In this document: positions 1 through 5,112 of the stretch, one piece after another
Layout of the letters: each line of letters starts with the position of its first letter
How positions within the stretch are numbered: the stretch's first letter is position 1
NCBI GenBank assembly: GCA_029884035.1
Contig: JAOUIM010000207.1
Location: forward strand, 1 to 6,629
Source: Aquincola sp.
GTDB lineage: Bacteria > Pseudomonadota > Gammaproteobacteria > Burkholderiales > Burkholderiaceae_C
Length of the DNA stretch: 6,629 nucleotides
Direction: 5' to 3'
Made by a program: the position numbers and the translations under genes
Notes under the pieces: model-generated
What the model was told of the DNA's origin: nothing
Database searches by the model: none
Seen by the model: the letters and a program-made list of their open reading frames with translations, nothing else

Positions 1-509
1 GCCGCAGCGGCCGACGCTTCGAGGCCGAGGCCGTGCTCGACCTCGACGCCAGCGCCCGGACCGTTTGGAACACCATCACCGACTACGACGCGTTGCCAGG
101 TTTCATGCCGGGTATCCGCGCCTGCCGGGTGCTGGAACGCCAGGCACAGGGCCGCGCCGCCGAACGGCTGGTCGTCGAGCAGCACGGCGAGTTCCGTTTC
201 CTGCTTTTCGCGCAGGCGATGAAGGTGCTGCTGCACGTGGAGCACCGGGACCAGCGCGTGGCCGAGGCCAAGGCCGTGTCGTTCGATCTCGGCGTGTTCA
301 AGGGCCGTGCGATCGATGTGTTCGAAGGACGCTACGAACTCGAACCTGCATACGCTCGGCGGCAATCGCCGCGCGTGCAGTTGCGCTACCGCGCGGTGAT
401 CGGGCTGCGCCTTTCGCCCCCGCCAGGCGTAGGCAGCATTGCGGTGCGGCACAACCTCGAGGCGCAACTGCGGGCCGTTGCGTCCGAGGTGGCAAGGCGC
501 GGCAGTTAG
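1..509 (+). CDS. SRPBCC (START/COQ10-type, polyketide cyclase-like) protein, 5' end missing
   Basis: The reading frame is open from the left edge (first whole codon at base 3) to TAG at 507-509, giving about 168 residues. The GTG at 33 is probably not the start, because the residues before it (FEAEA running into VLDLDA) form the first beta-strand typical of this fold. Visible family features are a first strand followed by SARTVWNTITDYDALPGFMP, the helix and D-Y-x-x-L-P-x-F motif common in SRPBCC proteins of the polyketide cyclase/COQ10 type, then alternating strands and a C-terminal amphipathic helix (HNLEAQLRAVASEVARR). Such proteins have a hydrophobic cavity that binds lipids, quinones or polyketides; the ligand cannot be told here. 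Any signal peptide would be upstream of the window. It is convergent with the DUF2087 gene, the stop codons being about 20 nt apart. Fold assignment is fairly sure, function is not. Confidence 0.8.
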   Translation, partial: RSGRRFEAEAVLDLDASARTVWNTITDYDALPGFMPGIRACRVLERQAQGRAAERLVVEQHGEFRFLLFAQAMKVLLHVEHRDQRVAEAKAVSFDLGVFKGRAIDVFEGRYELEPAYARRQSPRVQLRYRAVIGLRLSPPPGVGSIAVRHNLEAQLRAVASEVARRGS

Positions 510-529
510 CGCGCCCGCGCGAGGGCTAG

Positions 530-1111
530 CTAGGGCGCGGACCTTGCGCGCATGGCGCGCAGCAGCGCGGCCGTCTCGTCGTCGGGCCGTGCGGCTACCT
601 TGCGGTATTGCTCGCCGCCCGGCGTGCGCGCCAGCAGTTCGGCCTCCACGAGCTCGCGCCGCAGCAGGCAGTGGTCGCCGAACGCATGGTGCCGGTTCAG
701 CACCTCGTTGACTTCACGCTCGCTATAGCGGCGCTTGCCGTCGAACGCCATCCACAGGCACCACAGCGCCAGCACCTGCTCGGCCCGCTTGTGCGGCCAA
801 CGCACGAGCCGGCCGCCCGCATCGAAATTACGCAGCGTGCGGTCGGCCGCCGCGGTGAGGGAGGGGTGGCGGGGGCCGTGCCAGCGGTGTGGCGCAGTGC
901 CGATGGGCGAGGGCGGCGGCGCGGATGCCATCAGCGCGGCCTTCATGGCCTGCACGTTGCGGTGACCGGCCGCTCGAGCGAGCAAGTTCAGCATCTCGAC
1001 GTGGCCAGGCAGGCCGGCGCCGCCGTCGATGCGCAGCGCGAGTTCGGCGCGCAGGTGCTTGGCGAAGGTGGAAAGGTCTTGCGCGATCAGCGGTGTGAGT
1101 TCACGAGGCAT
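530..1111 (-). CDS. DUF2087 protein with N-terminal Glyoxalase_8-like domain
   Basis: This encodes 193 aa. Residues about 5-62 resemble the small Glyoxalase_8 ('glyoxalase-related') domain: a helix (DLSTFAKHLRAEL), then GHVEMLNLLARAAGHRNVQAMKAAL, the pattern usually seen as s-H-x-x-x-L-x-x-x-A-r-x-x-G. Residues about 91-172 match DUF2087: a basic WPHKRAEQVLALWCLW segment, YSEREVNEVL at 129-138, a His-rich HHAFGD turn and LLRRELVEAELLAR, ending in GGEQYRK. DUF2087 has a winged-helix-like pattern and in some Firmicutes follows an ArsR-type DNA-binding domain (YdfF), so a regulatory role is possible but unproven. The ATG at 1111 is preceded on this strand by GGAG with an 11-nt spacer, a rather long distance for a Shine-Dalgarno site. 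The gene is divergent from the GST-VOC operon and shares its 290-bp upstream region. Domain calls are from memory of family patterns. Confidence 0.82.
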   Translation of the reverse strand: MPRELTPLIAQDLSTFAKHLRAELALRIDGGAGLPGHVEMLNLLARAAGHRNVQAMKAALMASAPPPSPIGTAPHRWHGPRHPSLTAAADRTLRNFDAGGRLVRWPHKRAEQVLALWCLWMAFDGKRRYSEREVNEVLNRHHAFGDHCLLRRELVEAELLARTPGGEQYRKVAARPDDETAALLRAMRARSAP

Positions 1112-1150
1112 GGCAGTCGATGCTCCAGGGTCAACGTCGTGCGCTCGAGG

Positions 1151-1173
1151 CCCACGAGCAAAGGTCTCGTGGG
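1151..1173. repeat. Perfect 8-bp-stem inverted repeat (hairpin) in divergent intergenic region
   Basis: CCCACGAG (1151-1158) and CTCGTGGG (1166-1173) are exact reverse complements around a 7-nt loop (CAAAGGT); a G-T wobble extends the stem by one. It lies about 40 nt upstream of the DUF2087 start on that gene's strand, so it could be in its 5' leader or promoter. No T-run follows on either strand, which argues against an intrinsic terminator. It could be a protein-binding dyad or an RNA leader structure; function is unknown. Confidence 0.5.
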
Positions 1174-1202
1174 TGCCGGGGGTTGCCCTTGCCGGCCGGG
1201 CG

Positions 1203-1217
1203 CAGTCATCGTGACTG
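1203..1217. promoter_or_regulatory. 15-bp palindrome, possible operator
   Basis: CAGTCA-TCG-TGACTG is a perfect dyad with 6-bp arms and a 3-nt centre. It lies between two divergent genes, 91 nt upstream of the DUF2087 start and 184 nt upstream of the GST start. Size and symmetry suit a dimeric repressor site. No match to a named regulator's consensus is claimed, and no clear -35/-10 pair was found beside it, so the operator reading is inference. Confidence 0.35.
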
Positions 1218-1401
1218 GGGCACCGTGCGTGGCGTGAGTGAAGGCAGGTTTAGCGCGGGCACGCAGCCCGCCGGCAACGACCTGGGTGAACTGCCGACCG
1301 GGCGCGAAGTGTAGCGCCGGCCGAGCCCCGCCCCTTGCCCGCAATCGCAGACGGGTGCATCCTCGCGGGTCGAACGACCGACTCTCCCGCCAAGGCCCCC
1401 G

Positions 1402-2076
1402 ATGAAGCTCTACTACCACCCCGCGTCGACCACCAGCCGACCGCTGATGATGTTCATCGCCGACAACGCGATTCCGGCCGAGATGCAGGTGGTCGACCTG
1501 TTCACCGGCGAGCACATGAGTCCGGCGTACGCACAAGTCAATCCGAGCCAGCTCGTTCCCGTGCTCGAGGACGGCGACTTCCGCCTCACCGAGAGCTCGG
1601 CCATCCTGAAGTACCTGGCCGACAGCATCGACTCACCCGCCTACCCGAAGGGGCTCAAGGAGCGCGCGCGCGTCAACGAAATGATGGACTGGATCAACAC
1701 GCAGCTGTGCCGTGATCTGGCCTATGGTTGCGTGTACGCGCAGATCTTTCCTGGCCACAAACGACCCACCGAAGAGGCGCAACGCGCCACCGTGGCCTGG
1801 GGCCAGGAGCGCGCCAAGCACTGGATGAGCGTGCTCGACCAGAAGCTGCTCGGCAGCGACAAGCCCTTCCTGTGCGGCGCGCAGATCACGATCGCAGACT
1901 ACTATGGCGCTTCGTTCGTGCACCTGGCCGAGGTGGTCGGCTCGGACCTGTCGGCCTACCCGAACGTGAGCGCCTGGCTCGGCCGCATGAAGAAGCGGCC
2001 GACGTGGGAGAAGGTCTACGCTGCGATCAATGGGTTCGCCCAGCAGCTGCCCAAGGGCCAGCTTGCCACTGTGTGA
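1402..2076 (+). CDS. Glutathione S-transferase family protein (theta/beta-like)
   Basis: This encodes 224 aa, the usual length for cytosolic GSTs. The N-terminal thioredoxin-fold domain (about 1-78) starts KLYYHPAST; the HPAS stretch puts Ser9 where theta-type enzymes such as bacterial dichloromethane dehalogenase carry the GSH-activating Ser. The cis-proline loop is LVPVL (Val52-Pro53), and the GSH gamma-glutamyl-binding pair is Glu64-Ser65 in TESSAILKYL. The all-helical C-terminal domain (about 88-215) contains the N-capping box ITIADYYGAS (Asp166), then AYPNVSAWLGRMKKRPTWEKV. It should conjugate or otherwise transform an electrophile with glutathione in the cytoplasm; the substrate is not readable. 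The ATG is supported by AAGG six nt upstream and by the family N-terminus. Its TGA is 4 nt before the VOC gene, so the two are almost certainly co-transcribed, possibly as a GSH-linked detoxification pair. Confidence 0.93.
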   Translation: MKLYYHPASTTSRPLMMFIADNAIPAEMQVVDLFTGEHMSPAYAQVNPSQLVPVLEDGDFRLTESSAILKYLADSIDSPAYPKGLKERARVNEMMDWINTQLCRDLAYGCVYAQIFPGHKRPTEEAQRATVAWGQERAKHWMSVLDQKLLGSDKPFLCGAQITIADYYGASFVHLAEVVGSDLSAYPNVSAWLGRMKKRPTWEKVYAAINGFAQQLPKGQLATV

Positions 2077-2080
2077 CGCC

Positions 2081-2572
2081 ATGGCCATCCAGGGCTTGCA
2101 CCACAACGCTTACCGCTGTCGCGACTCCGAGCAGACGCGGCAGTTCTACGAGGGCTTTCTCGGTCTGCCGCTGGCCGGCGCGCTGGAGATCCGCGAAACC
2201 AAGAGCGGCCGCAAGACCGACACGCTGCACACCTTCTACCGGATGGGCAACGGTTCCTTCCTCGCGTTCTTCGAGGCGCCGGACATGCCCTTCGAGTTCA
2301 AGCCCCAGCACGATTACGACTTGCACATCGCGCTCGAAGTCGACCGCGCAACGCTCGAAGCGATGTTTGCGAAGGGCCACGCTGCCGGGATCGAGACGCG
2401 CGGCGTGTCCGATCACGGCTTCATCGACTCGATCTACTTTCGCGACCCCAACGGCTACGTGATCGAGCTGACCTGCAAGCGCGAAGGGCATGACGCGGCG
2501 ATGGATCCGGCCCGCAACGGCGCGCGTGACAAGCTCGACCGCTGGACGGCCGCTCGGGCGCGCGCGACCTGA
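2081..2572 (+). CDS. VOC-superfamily (glyoxalase/dioxygenase fold) protein
   Basis: This encodes 163 aa. I start it at ATG 2081 (MAIQGLHHNAY), because a VOC first strand begins there; the in-frame ATG at 2030 would add 17 residues that merely translate the end of the GST gene. The two beta-alpha-beta-beta-beta modules are visible: module 1 has GLHHNAYRCRD, then EQTRQFYEGFLGLPL and SFLAFFEAPD; module 2 has DLHIALEV, an ALEAMF-like helix, and IDSIYFRDPNGYVIELTC. Likely metal ligands are His7 or His8, Glu64, His82 and Glu129, with the usual DPNG turn at 122-125. The tail (MDPARNGARDKLDRW) is an extra helix beyond a minimal VOC protein. Neighbours and ligand set suggest a glutathione-linked lyase or isomerase such as a glyoxalase I relative, but ring-cleavage or resistance-type VOC activity cannot be excluded. 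With no good SD just upstream, translation is probably coupled to the GST gene. Confidence 0.9.
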   Translation: MAIQGLHHNAYRCRDSEQTRQFYEGFLGLPLAGALEIRETKSGRKTDTLHTFYRMGNGSFLAFFEAPDMPFEFKPQHDYDLHIALEVDRATLEAMFAKGHAAGIETRGVSDHGFIDSIYFRDPNGYVIELTCKREGHDAAMDPARNGARDKLDRWTAARARAT

Positions 2573-2589
2573 AGCCCGATCGGCGGGCT
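2573..2589. terminator. Short GC hairpin between convergent genes, possible terminator
   Basis: AGCCCG (2573-2578) and CGGGCT (2584-2589) form a 6-bp stem with a 5-nt loop, beginning one base after the VOC stop codon and ending 14 nt before the stop of the opposing gene. Its position suits a bidirectional terminator for the two converging transcripts, but neither strand has a T-run after the stem. Confidence 0.35.
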
Positions 2590-2603
2590 GCGCTGTGCGG
2601 CAG

Positions 2604-3887
2604 TCAGCGCCCGAGCACGCCCCGCAGCACGTCGATCACGCCCGGCTTCTTCTCTTGCTTCTTCGTCGCGTCGACCTCTGACGGCGCCGCCGACTCGCTG
2701 CCGCTGCGCTGCATATCCGCCGTCGGCGGCATGCCCACCATGGTGCTGGCGACCGACTTGACGCGCACCTTGACCGCCCATAGGGGTTCCCACGGCACTT
2801 TCGGGTCGGTGGGTCGAGGGGGCTGCGCCAGATTGAGCTCGTTGCCGTAGGCGATCGCGCGCAGCATCGCGCCTTCGCCCGTGAACACGCCCTTGGGGAC
2901 GGTGCAACGCGTAGTCGTTGCCGACAGCAGCACCTTCTCCTTCAACCAGCGATCGACGGCAGCGTTGGTCTGGTAGTCGATCAGGCCGAAGCCGGCATCC
3001 GGAAGTTCGCTCGACGTCCACAGCACCATCTCGTTGTTTCCGCGTGCCCCCATGCCGGCGATGAAGAAGGCGCGCGCAGTGGGCAGCGCGCTCCAACTGA
3101 GTGCGATGGCGCCGCCCTGATCGGCCTGCTGAAGCTGCAGCGGCGGCATCAGGTCCTGTGCGGCAGGAACGTTGAAACGCCAGCCCTCGGGCACGCCATT
3201 GCCAGTGAATTGGTGTGTCCCCACGAGAGACGCCCCGTCTGGCACCGCGCGCCCATCGACCGCGTTGGGCCAGTGCGGTCGCCCGCCGGCCGAGTGGGCG
3301 CCGCGCTGCGTGGCGCGCCGCGCCTGGAACGCCTGTGCCAGTTGCGCCGGCGTCGCAGTCGCGAAGTCCACCACGAGTGGCTGGCCCGGGCGCACGGTGT
3401 CGCCGCAGCCCCAGTAGAGGATCATCTTGCCCTCGGGCCGCCGTGCGTCCGGGACAACCTCGTCGTCGGCGTCCGGCGGGGCTGGCGGGGCGTCGCGGGG
3501 TGCGATCAGCTTCAACGCCGGACTCAGGAAGGCTGGCGGGACTTCCTGAGTCGCCTCAGCCAGCTGCGAACTTCGCCGCGATGCCAGCGTGACGTCAACG
3601 AAGCGCCCGGACCCGCCCGACTGCGTCATCAGGAAGCTCACCTTGCCCGCGCCCTGGCCGCCGCCGCCGAACAGGCTGCCGATCGCGGCCATCGGGTTGC
3701 CACCGCCGGCACCTCCCATTCCACCGGGACCGCCCATGCCGCCGGGCATGCCCATCCCGGAGAACGTGGCCACGTCGATCCAGGCCTGGGCTTGAGGCGG
3801 TTTGACCTCCTGTCGGGGTTGGGCGGCAGCGGGTCCCACCACCCAGAGCGCCAGGGCGGTCAGCGAGAGGGTGCGGATCGTGTTCAT
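2604..3887 (-). CDS. Exported protein of unknown function with Gly/Met-rich segment
   Basis: This encodes 427 aa. The N-terminus is a good Sec signal peptide: MNTIR, a hydrophobic core (LSLTALALWVV), and PAAA-Q with probable cleavage after Ala22. No lipobox and no later membrane segment are visible, so the mature protein should be periplasmic or secreted. Residues about 44-81 are a low-complexity stretch of Gly, Met and Pro (GMGMPGGMGGPGGMGG). After a Pro/Asp-rich linker (132-146) comes MILYWGCGDTVRPGQPLVVDF (155-175), then strand-rich sequence including ALSWSALPTARAFFIAGMGA and MVLWTSSE, and a C-terminal basic tail ending GVIDVLRGVLGR. The only two cysteines, Cys161 and Cys328, could form a disulfide. 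The GKMILYWGCG region looks like a conserved motif in hypothetical proteins of proteobacteria, but I know no function. The ATG is needed for the signal peptide; the next Met is residue 45. A strong promoter abuts this ATG. Confidence 0.85.
   Translation of the reverse strand: MNTIRTLSLTALALWVVGPAAAQPRQEVKPPQAQAWIDVATFSGMGMPGGMGGPGGMGGAGGGNPMAAIGSLFGGGGQGAGKVSFLMTQSGGSGRFVDVTLASRRSSQLAEATQEVPPAFLSPALKLIAPRDAPPAPPDADDEVVPDARRPEGKMILYWGCGDTVRPGQPLVVDFATATPAQLAQAFQARRATQRGAHSAGGRPHWPNAVDGRAVPDGASLVGTHQFTGNGVPEGWRFNVPAAQDLMPPLQLQQADQGGAIALSWSALPTARAFFIAGMGARGNNEMVLWTSSELPDAGFGLIDYQTNAAVDRWLKEKVLLSATTTRCTVPKGVFTGEGAMLRAIAYGNELNLAQPPRPTDPKVPWEPLWAVKVRVKSVASTMVGMPPTADMQRSGSESAAPSEVDATKKQEKKPGVIDVLRGVLGR
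3521..3552. repeat. Perfect 11-bp inverted repeat inside the exported-protein gene
   Basis: GACTCAGGAAG (3521-3531) and CTTCCTGAGTC (3542-3552) are exact reverse complements separated by 10 nt. The repeat lies within the coding region, covering codons for about TQEVPPAFLSP (residues 113-123). The centre contains GCTGGCGGG, which also occurs at 3481-3489. It is the longest perfect short-range dyad I found in the window. It may form an mRNA hairpin; no function is known. Confidence 0.6.
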
Positions 3888-3892
3888 GACCG

Positions 3893-3921
3893 CTTATAGC
3901 GCGCTGCGATTCGACGGTCAA
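3893..3921 (-). promoter_or_regulatory. Sigma-70-type promoter, predicted leaderless start
   Basis: Read on the minus strand, TTGACC (3921-3916) is a -35 with 5 of 6 consensus bases. It is followed by exactly 17 nt and TATAAG (3898-3893), a -10 with 5 of 6 consensus bases. Only 5 nt separate the -10 from the ATG of the exported-protein gene, so transcription should start at about 3886-3888, on or beside the initiation codon. It also lies between the nitrile hydratase operon and the exported-protein gene, making the latter an independent unit. Confidence 0.65.
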
Positions 3922-4053
3922 AACCTAGCGTGCTGCTTCGCCTCGGCGGCCCAGCACCCTCACATTGGATCTCGCCGCCCGCAGAGGCGCCGGCATGCGA
4001 TCGCGCGCGACAAGGGCCTGATCACCGGACGCCACCCCGGGCGCCGGCACGTG

Positions 4054-4081
4054 CAGGCCGAGCCGCAGAGGCTCAGGCCTG
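4054..4081 (-). terminator. GC-rich hairpin at the end of the nitrile hydratase operon
   Basis: On the plus strand, CAGGCC plus GAGCC (4054-4064) pairs with GGCTC plus GGCCTG (4070-4074 and 4076-4081). This gives 11 bp with one bulged base (4075) and a 5-nt loop GCAGA. In the transcript it overlaps the accessory gene's stop codon (4073-4075). No T-run follows, so it is either a Rho-independent terminator of the U-poor kind or a structure that protects the 3' end. The rest of the 185-bp gap to the next gene holds only that gene's promoter. Confidence 0.5.
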
Positions 4082-4438
4082 AAAGTCCCGCGCGCTCAGC
4101 TCGATCGGTTGTCCGTGCGGGGTGCGGTCGGCAGCATGGTCCCACGCACGCGCGGTGCGCACGAGTTCATCGCTCGACGCCGCGCCCTTGCGCGCGACCA
4201 GCGTCTCGAGCGCAGCCAGCCAGTGCCGGTAGTAGGTGTCGCCGCGGTCGGCGTCGCCGGCCGCCTGCGCGGCCGCGATCCGCTCGGCCAGCGTGTCGGC
4301 CCACTCGCGCCAAGTGAACAGGCCGCCCTCGTGCAGCTTGACGACGATCGCGAACGCATGCGCTTCCCACGGCTCGCGAAACACCGGTGCCTCGCCGGCA
4401 CGCGGGTCGAGCAACGCGTCGTTCGACGGGTCGCTCAT
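4073..4438 (-). CDS. Nitrile hydratase accessory (activator) protein, P14K/NhlE-like
   Basis: This encodes 121 aa, close to the usual size for the Co-type nitrile hydratase accessory family. Family hallmarks are EPWEAHAFAIVVKLHEGGLFTWREWADTL (22-50), YYRHWLAALETLVARKG (69-85) and the terminal TPHGQPIEL (106-114). These proteins bind the alpha subunit and help insert cobalt and oxidise the claw cysteines, in some systems by self-subunit swapping. The protein is plainly related to the N-terminal half of the beta subunit (PWE near the start, then a YY-x-x-W-x-x-AL helix). It contains no cysteine, so it does not itself offer thiol ligands. The ATG at 4438 overlaps the beta stop codon (ATGA) and has GGAG (4447-4444) 5 nt upstream. 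A longer open frame continues upstream but only shadows the beta gene. Confidence 0.92.
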   Translation of the reverse strand: MSDPSNDALLDPRAGEAPVFREPWEAHAFAIVVKLHEGGLFTWREWADTLAERIAAAQAAGDADRGDTYYRHWLAALETLVARKGAASSDELVRTARAWDHAADRTPHGQPIELSARDFQA

Positions 4439-5112
4439 GCCGGCTCCAGGTACGGCTCCCACGCGTCGACCGACACGGCCAGCGCCGCTGCTTCGCCGGC
4501 ATCGGCAGGCCCGGGCCACAGCTCGCTGCCACGGAACACCACGGTGTACAGCCAGCGCGGATCCTCGCCGCGGCCGAGCGCATGGGCATCGGCGAACACA
4601 TGCGTACCGTGCACATGCTCGACGACGCCACGCTTTCCCCGCACGTAGCGCGGCAGCCGCGTGTGATGCGGCACGTCGCCGCCATGCATGCGCACCGCCT
4701 GACCGATCGCGAACCGTGCAGGCGTTGCGGCCGGCCTCGCGGTGGGCGAGCCCATGGCCAATACGGCGGGCACGTCGGCAGCCCTCAGCGTACGCGCCAC
4801 CGCAGGCGAACCGTGCAGTGCGCGGCCCGCGGCGGCCTCGTCCGGCCACACGAGGCGATGCTCGGCCAGCAGGCGGCACAGCGCCTCGAACCAGATCTCG
4901 TAGTAGCTGCATCGCGCATAGCCGGGCAGCGTCTCCCGCGCGGCGCGGCTCATGTCGATGTTCCACGAGCCGGTGGCGCCCATCGCCAGCGTCAGCGCCA
5001 GCGCGCGAGGCTCCCACGGCGCGTGGAAGAGCTCACCTTCGGGCTCGGGCGTGATCCTCCCGTGCCCGCGCTGGCCACCGAGGTCGGCATGTGTGGCGTA
5101 ACGTCGATTCAT
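4435..5112 (-). CDS. nthB: Nitrile hydratase beta subunit
   Basis: This encodes 225 aa, normal for the family. The N-terminus MNRRYATHADLGGQRGHGRI corresponds to the usual H-D-L-G-G-x-x-G-x-G arm that wraps around the alpha subunit. The helical domain has APWEPRALAL (31-40), SRAARETLPGYARCSYYEIW (55-74) and ALCRLLAEHRLV. The C-terminal SH3-like barrel starts at about 131 (ARFAIGQAVRM) and includes HHTRLPRYVRGKRGVVEHVHGTH, then LYTVVFRGSELWP. Arg56 and an Arg in the TRLPRYVRG segment (152 or 155) are likely counterparts of the two beta arginines that hydrogen-bond the oxidised claw cysteines. It forms the alpha-beta enzyme that hydrates nitriles to amides in the cytoplasm. The start is set by the family N-terminus and GAGG 5 nt upstream. 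The ATG overlaps the alpha stop by 4 nt, so translation is coupled. The frame stays open further upstream, but that part is a shadow of alpha. Confidence 0.95.
   Translation of the reverse strand: MNRRYATHADLGGQRGHGRITPEPEGELFHAPWEPRALALTLAMGATGSWNIDMSRAARETLPGYARCSYYEIWFEALCRLLAEHRLVWPDEAAAGRALHGSPAVARTLRAADVPAVLAMGSPTARPAATPARFAIGQAVRMHGGDVPHHTRLPRYVRGKRGVVEHVHGTHVFADAHALGRGEDPRWLYTVVFRGSELWPGPADAGEAAALAVSVDAWEPYLEPA

Noticed and set aside
510..539. CGCGCCC/GGGCGCG inverted repeat as terminator between the first two genes
   Set aside because: The 16-nt loop, lack of a T-run and very high GC make the pairing weak evidence; one arm lies in the DUF2087 coding end.
1120..1314. 64-aa plus-strand ORF in the divergent intergenic region
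   Set aside because: No SD, no recognisable pattern, Arg/Gly-rich composition expected of random frames in GC-rich DNA.
1335..1379. TTGCCC-N17-CATCCT as promoter for the GST operon
   Set aside because: The -35 matches 4 of 6 and the -10 only 3 of 6 consensus bases; not distinguishable from background.
2030..2080. In-frame ATG 51 nt before the VOC start
   Set aside because: The extra 17 residues come from the GST coding end and do not fit a VOC N-terminus.
3979..4072. Direct repeat CCGCAGAGGC at 3979-3988 and 4063-4072
   Set aside because: Only 10 bp, one copy being part of the terminator hairpin, with no shared flanks; likely chance.
4438..5017. Upstream extension of the accessory-protein frame (to 314 aa)
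   Set aside because: The extension is Ala/Arg-rich shadow translation of the beta gene; family homology starts exactly at ATG 4438.
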